DNA of 12,500 bases from Chromera velia (Eukaryota; Sar; Chromeraceae): the NCBI GenBank assembly GCA_018398765.1, contig JAHBMJ010003050.1, positions 1 to 12,500 on the forward strand. The letters are read 5' to 3'. Of the stretch, positions 1 to 7,424 are shown piece by piece. Numbering within the stretch: position 1 is the stretch's first letter; each line of letters opens with the position of its first letter. Below the pieces are notes generated by a model that worked only from the letters and a program-made list of their open reading frames with translations, made no database searches and was not told the DNA's origin. A program made the translations under genes and the position numbers.

Positions 1-189
1 GGCCGTCTTCTTCTGCTGCTGTTTGGCTGTGCGAGGGGCCTCGGTCGTCTTCTCCTGCTGCTGTTTGGCTGCGCGGGGGGCCTCTACCGTCTTCTTCTGC
101 TGCTGTTTGGCTGCGCGGGGGGCCTCGGCCATCTTCTCCTGCTGATGTTTGGCCGCGCGGGGGGCCTTGGCCGTCTTCTTCTGCTGCGG
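1..189. repeat. 42-bp minisatellite, 4.5 copies
   Basis: Four full copies and one half copy of a 42-bp unit occur, each with a CTTCTTCTGCTGCTG-like core, then TTTGGC and GGGGCC. Copies differ by single substitutions and none by indels, so the 14-codon period is kept. On the minus strand two frames are open to the window edge. One continues the beta-barrel-like protein (units like AAEEDGRGPPRSQT); the other reads Lys/Gln/Ala-rich (units like QQQKKTVEAPRAAK) but is closed upstream by a TGA near 210. The array continues beyond the left edge. Confidence 0.85.
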
Positions 190-1181
190 CCTCTCGACAG
201 ATGCAGTTCACTCTGACTAGCGCCTCGCCATATGCCTGCCAGGGCCCCCCCCCCTGCTGACTGCTCCTCCTCACTTTTGTGTGGAGGAAGCGCTGAGAGA
301 CATCCGGGCAGAAGTTGCGGACCGGATATACGATGACCTTCGCCCCCTTTCCTTGGCTGAAGTGAAAGGTCCATGTGACAGCTTTATGGCCCTCGGATGG
401 TCTGGCACCGCCGAAGCGGAGTTGTTTGAAGAACTCCCGCCCCCTGCTGGTATCTCCTGTGGGCTGCCAGCCGGGCACTGGCTTCTGTGTATCTCCATTT
501 CCTCCCCACAGGTGGAGCTCGATTTGCTTTTTGCTGACGTTGAGGACCCTTCCTGAGTATTTCCCCCCCCCTTCGTTGGCTCCGGCAGTTACTACTACCA
601 CGTCCCCTTCTCGCGGGGGCCTTTTGGGTGGGGGGTCCTGGCCCATGGCTGCGGGGAAGAGTACTGCGAAGGAGGAGGAGGAGGAGGAGGAGGAGGAAGA
701 GGAGGAGGAAGAGGAGGAGGAAGAGGAGGAGGAAGAGGAGGAGGAAGAGGAGGAGGAAGAGGAGGAGGAAGAGGAGGAGGAAGAGGAGGAGGAAGAGGAG
801 GAGGAAGAGGAGGAGGAAGAGGAGGAGNGAGGAGGAGGAGGAGGAGGAAGAGGAGGAGGAAGAGGAAGAGGAGGAACTAGCGGAAGAGGAGGACGAGGGG
901 TCTGAGCTGCCCCTCTCCCCTTCGTTGCTTCGGGCTTTGTCTCCGGGGCCGGGGCCCCGGGGCGGGGGAACGCTTGGCGGTGGAGGGGGGGTATCTAGTG
1001 GAGTGTTGTGGGGGTTCTGACATGTTCTTGCGCCAGGGGGGTAGGCTCGGGTGTCTGCTGGAGTTTGAAGGGGGCAGATGTGACTGTCTGTGCTGCACGG
1101 CCTCCCTTGCCAAACACATTGGCACGAGGTGCACCTTCTCCCCAACCTATGGCATGCACAGCATTCGCTCGCCCTCGCCTC
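1..1181 (-). CDS. Partial hypothetical protein: Cys cluster, poly-Ser, beta-barrel-like segment, 14-aa repeats
   Basis: The minus frame is open from just after a TAA at 1184-1182 down to the n at 828. In the serine frame it stays open from 827 to the left edge, so the protein is cut there. In order it has a Cys/His cluster (about 1167-1076), a Pro-rich stretch, a long Ser tract over the 12-bp repeat, and then a globular-looking segment. An ATG at 646-644 in strong context (gccATGG) lies in frame with that segment and could be the true start. Counted from it, residues 14-120 alternate hydrophobic and polar residues, with GDVVVV, YSGRVLNV and IELHLWG, then PGW and TWTFHF. This resembles small beta-barrel (SH3/chromo/integrase C-terminal) domains; that is inference from pattern, not a match. 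After it comes a Gly/Ala/Glu-rich repeat encoded by the 42-bp units. The frame across the gap is assumed, because counting n as one base breaks it. No function is assigned. Confidence 0.42.
669..890. repeat. GAGGAGGAAGAG purine tract (minus-strand poly-Ser) with assembly gap
   Basis: A nearly pure GAG/GAA tract with a 12-bp higher period is interrupted by an n at 828. On the minus strand it reads Ser codons (TCC/TCT) in the frame of the protein to its left. On the plus strand it reads poly-Glu or Lys/Arg. The n probably marks a collapse of unknown length, so the true tract may be longer. Confidence 0.9.
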
Positions 1182-2537
1182 TTACAAGTTCCGGGGTGGG
1201 GGGGTGGGTGTTTTGGTGCTGTGTCTGGCTGTTGTGTCTTCATCTTCGCTGTCCGAATGCTCTGAGTCCACCAGATCAGGGGGTTCGTCATCCTCTTCCT
1301 CTTGCTCCCTTTCCTCGCTGCCCTGCCTCTCCTTCCATGTCCTTTTAAGGCGCCTCTCGCGGACTCTCTTGTCCGCTACCCATTTACACCTCTCGAAGGG
1401 GTCCGTTGGGGCTTCGTCCGGGACTCCCAGGTACCCCTTTAGGAGGGTGGGGGTCTCGGCTGGTGTATCGCTGAGGCTTTCGGGGGTTTGCGTGTGTGTG
1501 TGTGTATAGGGTTGTGTATGTGGGGTGAGTGTCTGCGGGGGTGCTGGTGGTTGGAATAGGGCTGCCTCTGGGGGGTCGCTGAGGCTTGCTGGGGTCTGTG
1601 GGTGTATGTGCGTGTATGTGCATGTATGCGGGGTGGGTCTCTGCGGGGGTTCTGGTGGTTGGAAGGGGGCTGCCTCTAGGGTGTCGCTGAGGCTTTCTGG
1701 GGTCCGTGGGTGGATGTGCTTGTATGTGTGTGTATGCGGGGTGGGTGGCTTCGGGGGTTCTGGTGGTTGGAGGGGGGCTGCCTCTGGGGTGTCGCTGAGG
1801 CTTTCTAGGGTCTGTGGGTGTGTATGCGTGTATGTGCATATATGCGGGGTGGGTGGCTTCGGGAGTTCTAGTGGTTGGAAGGAGGCTGCCTCTGGGGTGT
1901 CGCTGAGGCTTTCTGGGGTCTGTGGGTGTGTGTGCGTGTGTGTGCGTGTATGTGGGGTGGGTGGCTTCGGGTGTTCTGGTGGTTGGAAGGGGGCTGCCTC
2001 AGATGTGTCGCTGAGGCTTTCTGGGGTCTGTAGGTGTGTGTGCTTGTGTGTGTGTGTAGGTAGGATGGGTTTCTTCGGGGGTTCTGGTGGTTGGAGGGGG
2101 GCTGCCTCTGGGGTGTCGCTGAGGCTTTCTGGGGTCTGTGGGTGTGTTTGCATGTGTGTGTGTGTATGTGGGGTGGGTGGCTTCGGGGGTTCTGGTGGTT
2201 GGAGGGGGGCTGCCTCTGGGGTGTCGCTGAGGCTTTCTGGGGTCTGTGGGTGTGTGTACGTGTGTATGCGTGTATGCGGGGTGGGTGGCTTCGGGTGTTC
2301 TGGTGGTTGGAAGAGGGCTGCCTCAGATGTGTCGCTGAGGCTTTCTGGGGTCTGTAGGTGTGTGTGCTTGTGTGTGTGTGTAGGTAGGATGGGTTTCTTT
2401 GGGGGTGTGGCGGCCGGTTGGAAAGGGGCTGCATCAGGGTTCAGTGAGGAGCACGTCGGGGACTGGATGGAGGGCATATTGCGGGAGGGGGGGGGGTTTG
2501 CTGTCTGTGCGAGTGCGGGATGGGGTGAGGTCCTCAT
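1182..2537 (-). CDS. Hypothetical protein with nine 36-residue Pro-rich repeats and charged tail
   Basis: An open frame of 451 codons starts at ATG 2537 and ends in TAA at 1184-1182. Residues about 1-45 are Pro-rich. Then come nine 36-residue repeats with core TPESLSDTPEAAP, a Pro-rich segment (LQPPEPPKPPTP) and a Thr/His run. The C-terminal ~90 residues are not repetitive: a short hydrophobic stretch (TLLKGYLGVP), a basic segment (KRVRERRLKRTWKER), then an acidic one (EEREQEEEDDEPP) and a Ser/Asp/Glu stretch. The open frame outside the repeats, with protein-like charge patterning, is why the minus strand is preferred over the open plus strand. The same frame runs 5' through a TAG at 2597-2595 to 2834 and beyond. 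Just before the stop, the sequence ACTT/GTAAGA resembles a splice donor, so the stop may lie in an intron. No family is recognised. Confidence 0.42.
   Translation of the reverse strand: MRTSPHPALAQTANPPPSRNMPSIQSPTCSSLNPDAAPFQPAATPPKKPILPTHTHKHTHLQTPESLSDTSEAALFQPPEHPKPPTPHTRIHTYTHPQTPESLSDTPEAAPLQPPEPPKPPTPHTHTHMQTHPQTPESLSDTPEAAPLQPPEPPKKPILPTHTHKHTHLQTPESLSDTSEAAPFQPPEHPKPPTPHTRTHTHTHPQTPESLSDTPEAASFQPLELPKPPTPHICTYTHTHPQTLESLSDTPEAAPLQPPEPPKPPTPHTHTYKHIHPRTPESLSDTLEAAPFQPPEPPQRPTPHTCTYTHIHPQTPASLSDPPEAALFQPPAPPQTLTPHTQPYTHTHTQTPESLSDTPAETPTLLKGYLGVPDEAPTDPFERCKWVADKRVRERRLKRTWKERQGSEEREQEEEDDEPPDLVDSEHSDSEDEDTTARHSTKTPTPPPRNL
1465..2438. repeat. Nine-copy 108-bp tandem repeat
   Basis: The anchor CTGAGG (within TCGCTGAGG) occurs at 1471, 1579, 1687, 1795, 1903, 2011, 2119, 2227 and 2335. 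All eight intervals are exactly 108 bp. Each unit includes GCTTTCTGGGGTCTG or a close variant, a variable GT/AT-rich stretch, GGGTGGGTGGCTTCGGG and TTCTGGTGGTTGGA. Copies 5 and 6 closely resemble copies 8 and 9, which gives a 324-bp higher-order period. The right-most partial copy (about 2400-2438) has diverged. Confidence 0.95.
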
Positions 2538-2594
2538 AGGGATGGGGTTAGGGAGGAGTCCTGGGTCCAGACTGAGTGTTCGCAGGGCAGGCAG

Positions 2595-3170
2595 CTATAG
2601 TGGAGGGGCATTGTGGATGGTGGTGCTCGGTGGTGGGAGGCGGCGGTGGGGGTGTGTATGAGGGGGAAAGGTGAAAGGGCAGCATCTGGTGGTCCTGCGG
2701 TCTTCTGGTTCGTTAAAGTCTCTGTCGTCCCATAGGTCTCTTTCCTCGGGGGGGGGGGAAGGGGGNGGGGGGGGGGGAAGGGGGTCGGAGGGGGAGAGGG
2801 TCTGAGTTTTGTTTGGGGACACTCGCTTTGTCAAATCTCCATCTCCTGGGTGGTGATGGGGTTGGGGGGGTCCTGGTGAGTTGTGAGGAAGGCGTGACGG
2901 TGCCTATGTGAAAACGTTCTGGTGTGTGGTTGGGGGATGCGGAGGGCCGCGGTTGGGGTTGGGTGTGGGTATGTCTTTGGATGGGTATGAGGGGACCTTC
3001 CCCCATCTGCCCGGGGGAGGGTCCGGCCTTGGGTTGGCCCCCCTCCCCCGCCGCACAACAATCCCCCAGAGGCACACGTACCCCCCCCTCCTGCTTGCGG
3101 GGGGAGGAAGGGCCGGCCGCCGTGTCACAGGCGTTTGGGCCCCCCTCCCCCCCAGCCGTGTCACAGGCGT
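2595..3170 (-). other. G/C-run region with degenerate open frame and assembly gap
   Basis: The plus strand has many G runs, including a run of about ten G broken by GAA and the n at 2766. On the minus strand this is Pro-rich sequence in the same frame as the 36-residue-repeat protein. That frame is interrupted by TAG at 2906-2904 and at 2597-2595 and begins after a TAA at 3173-3171. Because the gap length is unknown, frame continuity across 2766 is not assured. I cannot name a gene here. Confidence 0.4.
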
Positions 3171-3172
3171 TT
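3124..3172 (+). repeat. Short direct repeat flanking a C-run
   Basis: The 17-bp word CGTGTCACAGGCGTTTG, or its close copy ending TTTAG, occurs at 3121 and again at 3157, separated by a C-rich stretch. The spacing is about 36 bp. It is a small tandem duplication in a C/G-rich stretch with no visible coding role. Confidence 0.6.
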
Positions 3173-3237
3173 AGTTATTCGCTTGGCCGTCGGACTCCCC
3201 TCCTGCCGTCTTCCTGTTGCTGGCTATTTCTTTTTAT

Positions 3238-3580
3238 GTCTTGCTGTCGCTGGCTGTATCTGTCTATATCTGTCTGAATCTGCGTCCCTCTGTGTCTGTC
3301 TGTGTCTGTCTGCATCTGTCTGCATCTGTCTTTGTCTATCTGTGGCTGCCTGCGTCTGTCTGTGTCTGCCTGTAGCTGTCTGCATCCGCCTCCGGCTTTC
3401 TGTATCTCTCTGTCGCTGTTTGTGGCTGTCTGCCTCTGTCTTGTCCTGCCGTTTTTTGCCTGTCTCCGTCTGTGCCTGCACTGCGGCTGTTCTCGACTGC
3501 CTTTTTGCTTTGACAACTGTCCACGTTTGGCTTTCTGTCTGTCTGTCTGTGCCTGCTTGTGTATCTGTCTGTTCTTGGAT
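3238..3580. repeat. Degenerate TGTCTG/CTGCATCTGTCTG hexamer repeat
   Basis: The plus strand is built from short words such as TGTCTG, TGTGTC, TGCATC and TGGCTG, with a rough 6-bp period and many substitutions. It is older and more diverged than the pure TGTC array at 8395. Both strands have long open frames because the words rarely form stops. Confidence 0.75.
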
Positions 3581-3612
3581 CTGAGCTAAGGGTGCCTGAG
3601 AAGAGAAGGGAG

Positions 3613-3690
3613 GGGAATAGAAGGAGGAAGAGGAGGAGGAAGAGGAAGAGGACGAGGAAGAGGAAGATGAAAAGGAAGCGGGGGAAGGAG
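3613..3690. repeat. Second GAGGAA-type purine tract
   Basis: An imperfect GAGGAA/GAGGAC/GATGAA tract on the plus strand reads as Ser codons on the minus strand, as at 669-890. It therefore supplies a second Ser-rich segment within the left-half minus-strand frames. Confidence 0.75.
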
Positions 3691-3760
3691 AGGAAGGTGA
3701 GTCAAAACAAGCAGGAGGGACAGGGCCTGGCGTCTCCGACAGCGAGTTCTCGATCCCCTT

Positions 3761-4360
3761 CTAGAGGGCCTCATCATCCGTCAACCCCGCATTAGGTGTG
3801 AGGTCGGCTCCGGCTGGGCTAACATTTAGTTGGCAGACTATTGGGGTGATGGATGGCCTTGCCTGCCTGTCTGCTCGCTGGTCATCGGGGGGAGTAACTA
3901 TTATGCGGATGGCTGCCTCTACCATCTTTTTGACTATCTGTGGCGTCTGGGGCTGTGCAGGCTGCCTCGGGTGCAGGTTCTCTCCCCTCCTCCATCTGGC
4001 TCTCCGCTCCTCCCTCTCTTGGATTTCCTTTTCTGCCTCCTCTTCCCATTCTCTGCGGGTTGCTGTCTTGACTCGCGCTCGGCGTTCCCTAGCCTGTCTG
4101 ATTGGGTCAGCCATCCCTCGTCGCAGCCCAGAGGGTCCAAAAGGTCCTTGAATCGGAAGGGGGAGGATTGGTGGTGTCTTGGGCGGGGGGGTTGGAAGGG
4201 TGTGGACGTCTGCCGTAATGAAGCTAGAGCTGGGTGGCGGCTGCCTTCGTTGCTCCGCCCTCCACTCCCTCGCTTCCTTCCTCGCCCTTCCAACCGCTTT
4301 GGTGTGTCCCTTCTTCTCCTCCTCCCACCATTGCGCCCTTTTGATTCGGCCCTGCTCCAC
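3761..4360 (-). CDS. Hypothetical charged, helical protein or exon
   Basis: A 199-codon open frame lies directly after a TAG at 4363-4361 and ends at a TAG at 3763-3761. The N-terminal part is Lys/Arg/Glu-rich with a WW pair, followed by a Pro-rich linker. An internal ATG at 4114 with G at -3 and +4 could be a true start. From it runs a long alternating Arg/Glu stretch typical of a single alpha helix or coiled coil. A less biased segment then follows with IVKKMVEAAIRIIV and PITPIVCQLNV. No domain is recognised. The bases before its first codon (ACCCTAG/GTGG) resemble a 3' splice site, so this could be an internal exon. The plus strand is also open here but reads Trp/Cys/Leu-rich, as expected of an antisense shadow. 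Confidence 0.35.
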   Translation of the reverse strand: MEQGRIKRAQWWEEEKKGHTKAVGRARKEAREWRAEQRRQPPPSSSFITADVHTLPTPPPKTPPILPLPIQGPFGPSGLRRGMADPIRQARERRARVKTATRREWEEEAEKEIQEREERRARWRRGENLHPRQPAQPQTPQIVKKMVEAAIRIIVTPPDDQRADRQARPSITPIVCQLNVSPAGADLTPNAGLTDDEAL

Positions 4361-4861
4361 CTAGGGTGGGTCTGTCCGGCATGCGTTTGCGGCCAGTGCT
4401 GCTACATCCATCCACCTCCTCTCCTTCTCTTTGTCCCTCCCCACCGGGCCCCACGCGCACACTGTGGCTGGCTGGCTGGGTGGAGAGAGCCCAGCTGTTG
4501 TCGCTTCCCACGCTCTCCCTACCGTAGGAAGGGCGGGGTAGTTTTCGTCCGTCTTGTCGGGGGGCCCATCTGGCTGAGAGGTGGACCTGCAGAGGGATGC
4601 ACATGGTGGTGGAGAGTTAGCTGCCCCGCTCGGGGGGGCTCCCTTGGCTGTGGACAAACCCACTTCGCTGGTGCCATCTGCCTTACTCTTTGACTGGCCT
4701 TTTGATATTTTCCGACGTCCTGGGCGATGGCAGTCAGTGGTTGAAGACGGAGGAGTAGGAGATGTTGAAGACGGAGGAGGAGACGGTCCAGCTCTCTTAT
4801 CAGAGAGGTCATGTCGAGACGGGGAAGGAGAAGATTGCTTGTATTCAGGAGACTGCGACAT
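4361..4861 (-). CDS. Hypothetical Ser/Pro-rich protein fragment
   Basis: An open frame of 166 codons runs from ATG 4861 to a TAG at 4363-4361, with an in-frame TGA upstream at 4900-4898. It is Ser/Pro-rich at the start, then basic (PGRRKISKGQSKSKADG), then less biased (DENYPALPTVGRAWEA), and ends near WMDVAALAANACRTD. It is in frame with the next open frame (3761-4360), separated only by the TAG. An alternative minus frame (4938-4519, non-ATG) overlaps it with Leu/Arg-rich sequence, so the true frame at the 5' end is uncertain. Low complexity limits confidence. Confidence 0.32.
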   Translation of the reverse strand: MSQSPEYKQSSPSPSRHDLSDKRAGPSPPPSSTSPTPPSSTTDCHRPGRRKISKGQSKSKADGTSEVGLSTAKGAPPSGAANSPPPCASLCRSTSQPDGPPDKTDENYPALPTVGRAWEATTAGLSPPSQPATVCAWGPVGRDKEKERRWMDVAALAANACRTDPP

Positions 4862-4899
4862 GGGTGCTGCTCCCTTACCGAGTCTCGATGGGTTTGTTC

Positions 4900-5240
4900 A
4901 ATGGAGATAAAAGCAGCAACGAGGAATTCTATGCTCAATCTGAGTGATGCGTATCGTTCGGCCCTGCGTGGCCGCGTATCGGTTGCTCATGTCGCTGGGT
5001 TCGGCGGGTCCTTTCGCTCCCCCCACCGGTGTCCACGCTTCCGCGCCCCCGCGCTCCTTCCGGAAGCAAGGAGAGTGGCAAGCGGACACAGGAACCGGCC
5101 CAGCAGAGTGATGCTTGGAAGAGAAACAGACGGAGACGGCAGAGATAATTGGATGACCAGATCTCCTTTATTTCTCAACCATTTTTCTTCAGAAAACTAC
5201 GAGCGGGTGTCTTCTTATGTCAGAAGGTAGTGTCCTTTGT
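4900..5240. other. Transition region, no supported gene
   Basis: G/C-rich, ORF-dense sequence gives way here to more A/T-rich DNA. Short open frames exist on both strands, but they overlap, lack strong starts and look like no known protein. The region could hold the promoter or 5' exons of the minus-strand frames to its left, but no motif proves that. Confidence 0.5.
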
Positions 5241-6615
5241 GAAACCGTCAGAACCTGCAAACCACCGCACTAGGGAGAGCGAAAAAAAAAAATGAAACCT
5301 TGCGTGTATGATTCTTGAGCACGCAGATCATCGAAAGCTAGATGGACGTTAAAACTCATTAATTTATAGTACAAGAATCATATACTAAAAAACCTTATCA
5401 AACAATCAATTTCGTCTAGGATGGACTCAGATTGCCCTGGCCAGCTGACAGGCAGCCGCGAGAATCAAAGAATTTCAATGAAGGGCCTAAGAAGGACGAT
5501 CGAGCCCTATTGCTGTCTTGGGGTTCCTTCTCATCCTCAGCTCCAAGTATGTAAAAATTGATCGACAGACGTTTCTTTAAATTTCAGTATTTCAAAACTT
5601 TTCCACGTCAACGTGGCATTTGCTCTTCTCTCTTCTTCAGAGAAATTCCTTCCTTTGTTTGGTTCCTCTGAGACACACACAAAGAGAGCGAGAGGGAGAC
5701 AGAGACAGCTGGAAAGAGACCGAGCGATAGAAGCACAGAATTGTGAACTGCGCAAGACAACAGCAGAACGCTCTCTTTGAAGATCACGATTACCTATGCC
5801 AAAAGCATCGCTTCCTTGTTTGCTTTCTCTCTCTCCTCTCTCTCTTCAGTTTCCCTCGCTTCTCCTCTGTCTGTCTCTCGTTTTTGTCTTAATGCTTTCT
5901 GATCCCCTTCTGTCGGATCCATCCCCCCCCTTCGTCCCAGACGGTGAGAAAGAAAGAAACAACTTAAACCCCCACCCCACCTCTAGAGAGAGATAGGAAG
6001 GAAAGAGGCAATCAAAGATGAAGGCATTAAGGAAGAAAAGAAGAAGAAAAAAAAAATCCAACCAGATGCCCAGCCAATCCACTCATCTCCCCTTCGTCCG
6101 GAATGGATGGGAGGATCGAATTCAACCAAAAATCCAAATTAATGACACCGTGCATGCGACAGTGTGACTTAGTTGTCGAAGATTTGTTTCTGCTTTTTTC
6201 ATCCCGTTCTTACCTCTCTTTTTGGTATATTTCCCTGACTCACAATTAATTCGCTCGAGTGAGATAAAACGACGTAAAATGAGTGAATGCTCGGCGAGAA
6301 AAGAAGAGAGGAGAGGAGAGAAAGTCGCGACGGACGGTCCAGAAAGGCTCGCTCTCCCTCTCCCCCTCCCTCCCTACCTCTGTCTGTCTGTCTGTCTGCT
6401 TGCATCTGTCGACTCTCCATCGGTTGCGCTATTTTTCTTCCTTGGCTCAATTGACCGCCCGAGCGCTTTTCTTTTTCTACTTGATCATCCACTTTTTCAC
6501 GTGCACCAGGGAGGCACCACCAACAAAAAACCGGTCTGTCTGAAGGGGAAAAAAAGTGATCATCCAGACGGGAAAAGAAGGGGGACGGGATGCGTCTGCG
6601 TGGCAGGTCTTGCGG
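5241..6615. other. Intergenic, A/T-richer, no supported gene
   Basis: No open frame here is convincing. An A run lies at about 5281-5291. Mixed purine/pyrimidine tracts (GAGA, CTCT, AAGAAG) occur near 5680-5720, 5825-5880, 5995-6055 and 6300-6330, and a short (TGTC)n lies near 6382. There is no tRNA-like or rRNA-like structure that I can see. Confidence 0.55.
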
Positions 6616-6618
6616 TCA

Positions 6619-6646
6619 GAAAGAAAGAAAGAAAGAAAGAAAGAAG
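6619..6646. repeat. (GAAA)n microsatellite
   Basis: About seven tandem AAAG/GAAA tetranucleotides are seen, uninterrupted. Confidence 0.95.
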
Positions 6647-6899
6647 AGAGGCAGGGCATTCATGGGGGAAGGGCAGGAAGGAATGAAAAAAGGGACGCAC
6701 CATCCATCGGTGGAAGGGAGGAGAGGAAGAGCGGGAGGAAAAAAAAAACCTACCTGACCGAATTTAGATCGACGGACGATTTCTTCCGTTCTCTCCCTCA
6801 CAACCGGCCGCTTGTTTGTTCAAAAGCAGGAATCGCTCAACGAAGCAAGCGCGTGTGCCATTTTTTTTTCTGTCTATTGCTTTGCATGTTCGTTTCTTC

Positions 6900-6937
6900 T
6901 TTGTTTGTTTTTTTGTTTATTTGTTTGTTTCTTTCTT

Positions 6938-7008
<71 letters not shown>

Positions 7009-7014
7009 TGTGTG
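6900..7014. repeat. TTTG/TTTC to (CT)n to (TG)n compound microsatellite
   Basis: A TTTG/TTTC stretch is followed by a CT run with one TTC interruption (6939-6990), then a pure TG run to 7014. The plus strand is all pyrimidine through the CT part. The same CT-then-GT order occurs on the opposite strand at 9402-9546. Confidence 0.95.
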
Positions 7015-7332
7015 TACGTCGCTAGGTCACTCATCAGTTTTTCCTGACATTCCCTCTTCCCCTCAATTTCATGATCTCCCGACGATTCATACAGTCCCTC
7101 TTTCTGTTTGTGCGCATTCATTCAAAGATACGCACAAACTATCACATCACACCACACAAAAAGAAGAAAGGCGGAGAGAAAGAAATGCACAGGAAGGAAA
7201 GCACCGGCCGGACTTATTAAGCTCAAACAATTGCTCCCCCTGCCCACCCCCCTCCCCCAAAAAACTTCCTTCCTGCAGCACCTCTTAATTGTCCACGACT
7301 GTTCCGTTCCTTCCTTCTTTCCATTGCCGTGT

Positions 7333-7380
7333 CATGCATTTATTTTCATACAGAATTCTCATTCAGAAAATAAATGCATG
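7333..7380. repeat. Perfect 15-bp inverted repeat with 18-bp loop
   Basis: The left arm CATGCATTTATTTTC at 7333-7347 is the exact reverse complement of GAAAATAAATGCATG at 7366-7380. The 18-bp loop contains the 8-bp palindrome AGAATTCT (7352-7359), which sits within one base of the centre of the structure. The arms are not made of microsatellite words. Confidence 0.9.
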
Positions 7381-7383
7381 CAC

Positions 7384-7424
7384 CTCCCTTCCTTCCTCCC
7401 TCCCTTCCTTCCTTCCTTCCTTCC
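7384..7424. repeat. (TTCC)n microsatellite
   Basis: Tandem TTCC with a few CTCC variants lies immediately right of the 7333-7380 inverted repeat. Confidence 0.93.

Larger units (their letters stand above)
3227..3760 (-). other. Ser-rich then Gln/Asp/Arg/Thr-rich open frame
   Basis: This frame continues the charged open frame after its TAG at 3763-3761 and stays open until another TAG at 3226-3224. It first reads a short non-repetitive stretch ending near PACFDS, then about 25 residues that are nearly all Ser, then a degenerate QTD/DRQ/ADR stretch derived from the hexamer-like repeat beneath it. There is no separate good start codon. It may be a low-complexity tail of the upstream frame, if the TAG is read through or spliced out, or simply repeat DNA without stops. 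Confidence 0.25.

Noticed and set aside
375-1020. Plus-strand poly-Glu and Lys/Arg-rich open frames
   Set aside because: They exist only because the GAGGAA tract has no stops in any frame; outside the tract they read no recognisable protein, while the minus strand carries the globular-looking segment.
1525-2661. 378-codon plus-strand open frame over the 108-bp repeats
   Set aside because: A period divisible by three keeps any stop-free frame open. It reads Cys/Val/Gly/Trp-rich and gains no ordinary protein sequence outside the repeats, unlike the minus frame.
3830-4693. 287-codon plus-strand open frame
   Set aside because: Very rich in Trp, Cys, Leu and Pro with no domain and a TTG start; this is typical of the antisense of a charged, Pro-rich frame.
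1-4900. Complete LTR or LINE retrotransposon
   Set aside because: The gag-like charged frames and the integrase-tail-like segment suggested it, but I found no reverse transcriptase, RNase H or integrase core motif, no matched long terminal repeats and no poly-A tail.
4519-4938. Overlapping minus-strand Leu/Arg-rich frame
   Set aside because: It starts at TTG, overlaps the Ser/Pro-rich frame in another phase, and its Leu/Arg richness follows from GGAGGA-type repeats beneath it; kept only as an alternative.
5200-5560. tRNA or other structured RNA gene
   Set aside because: Read through for box A/B-like words and cloverleaf pairing; nothing convincing was found by eye.
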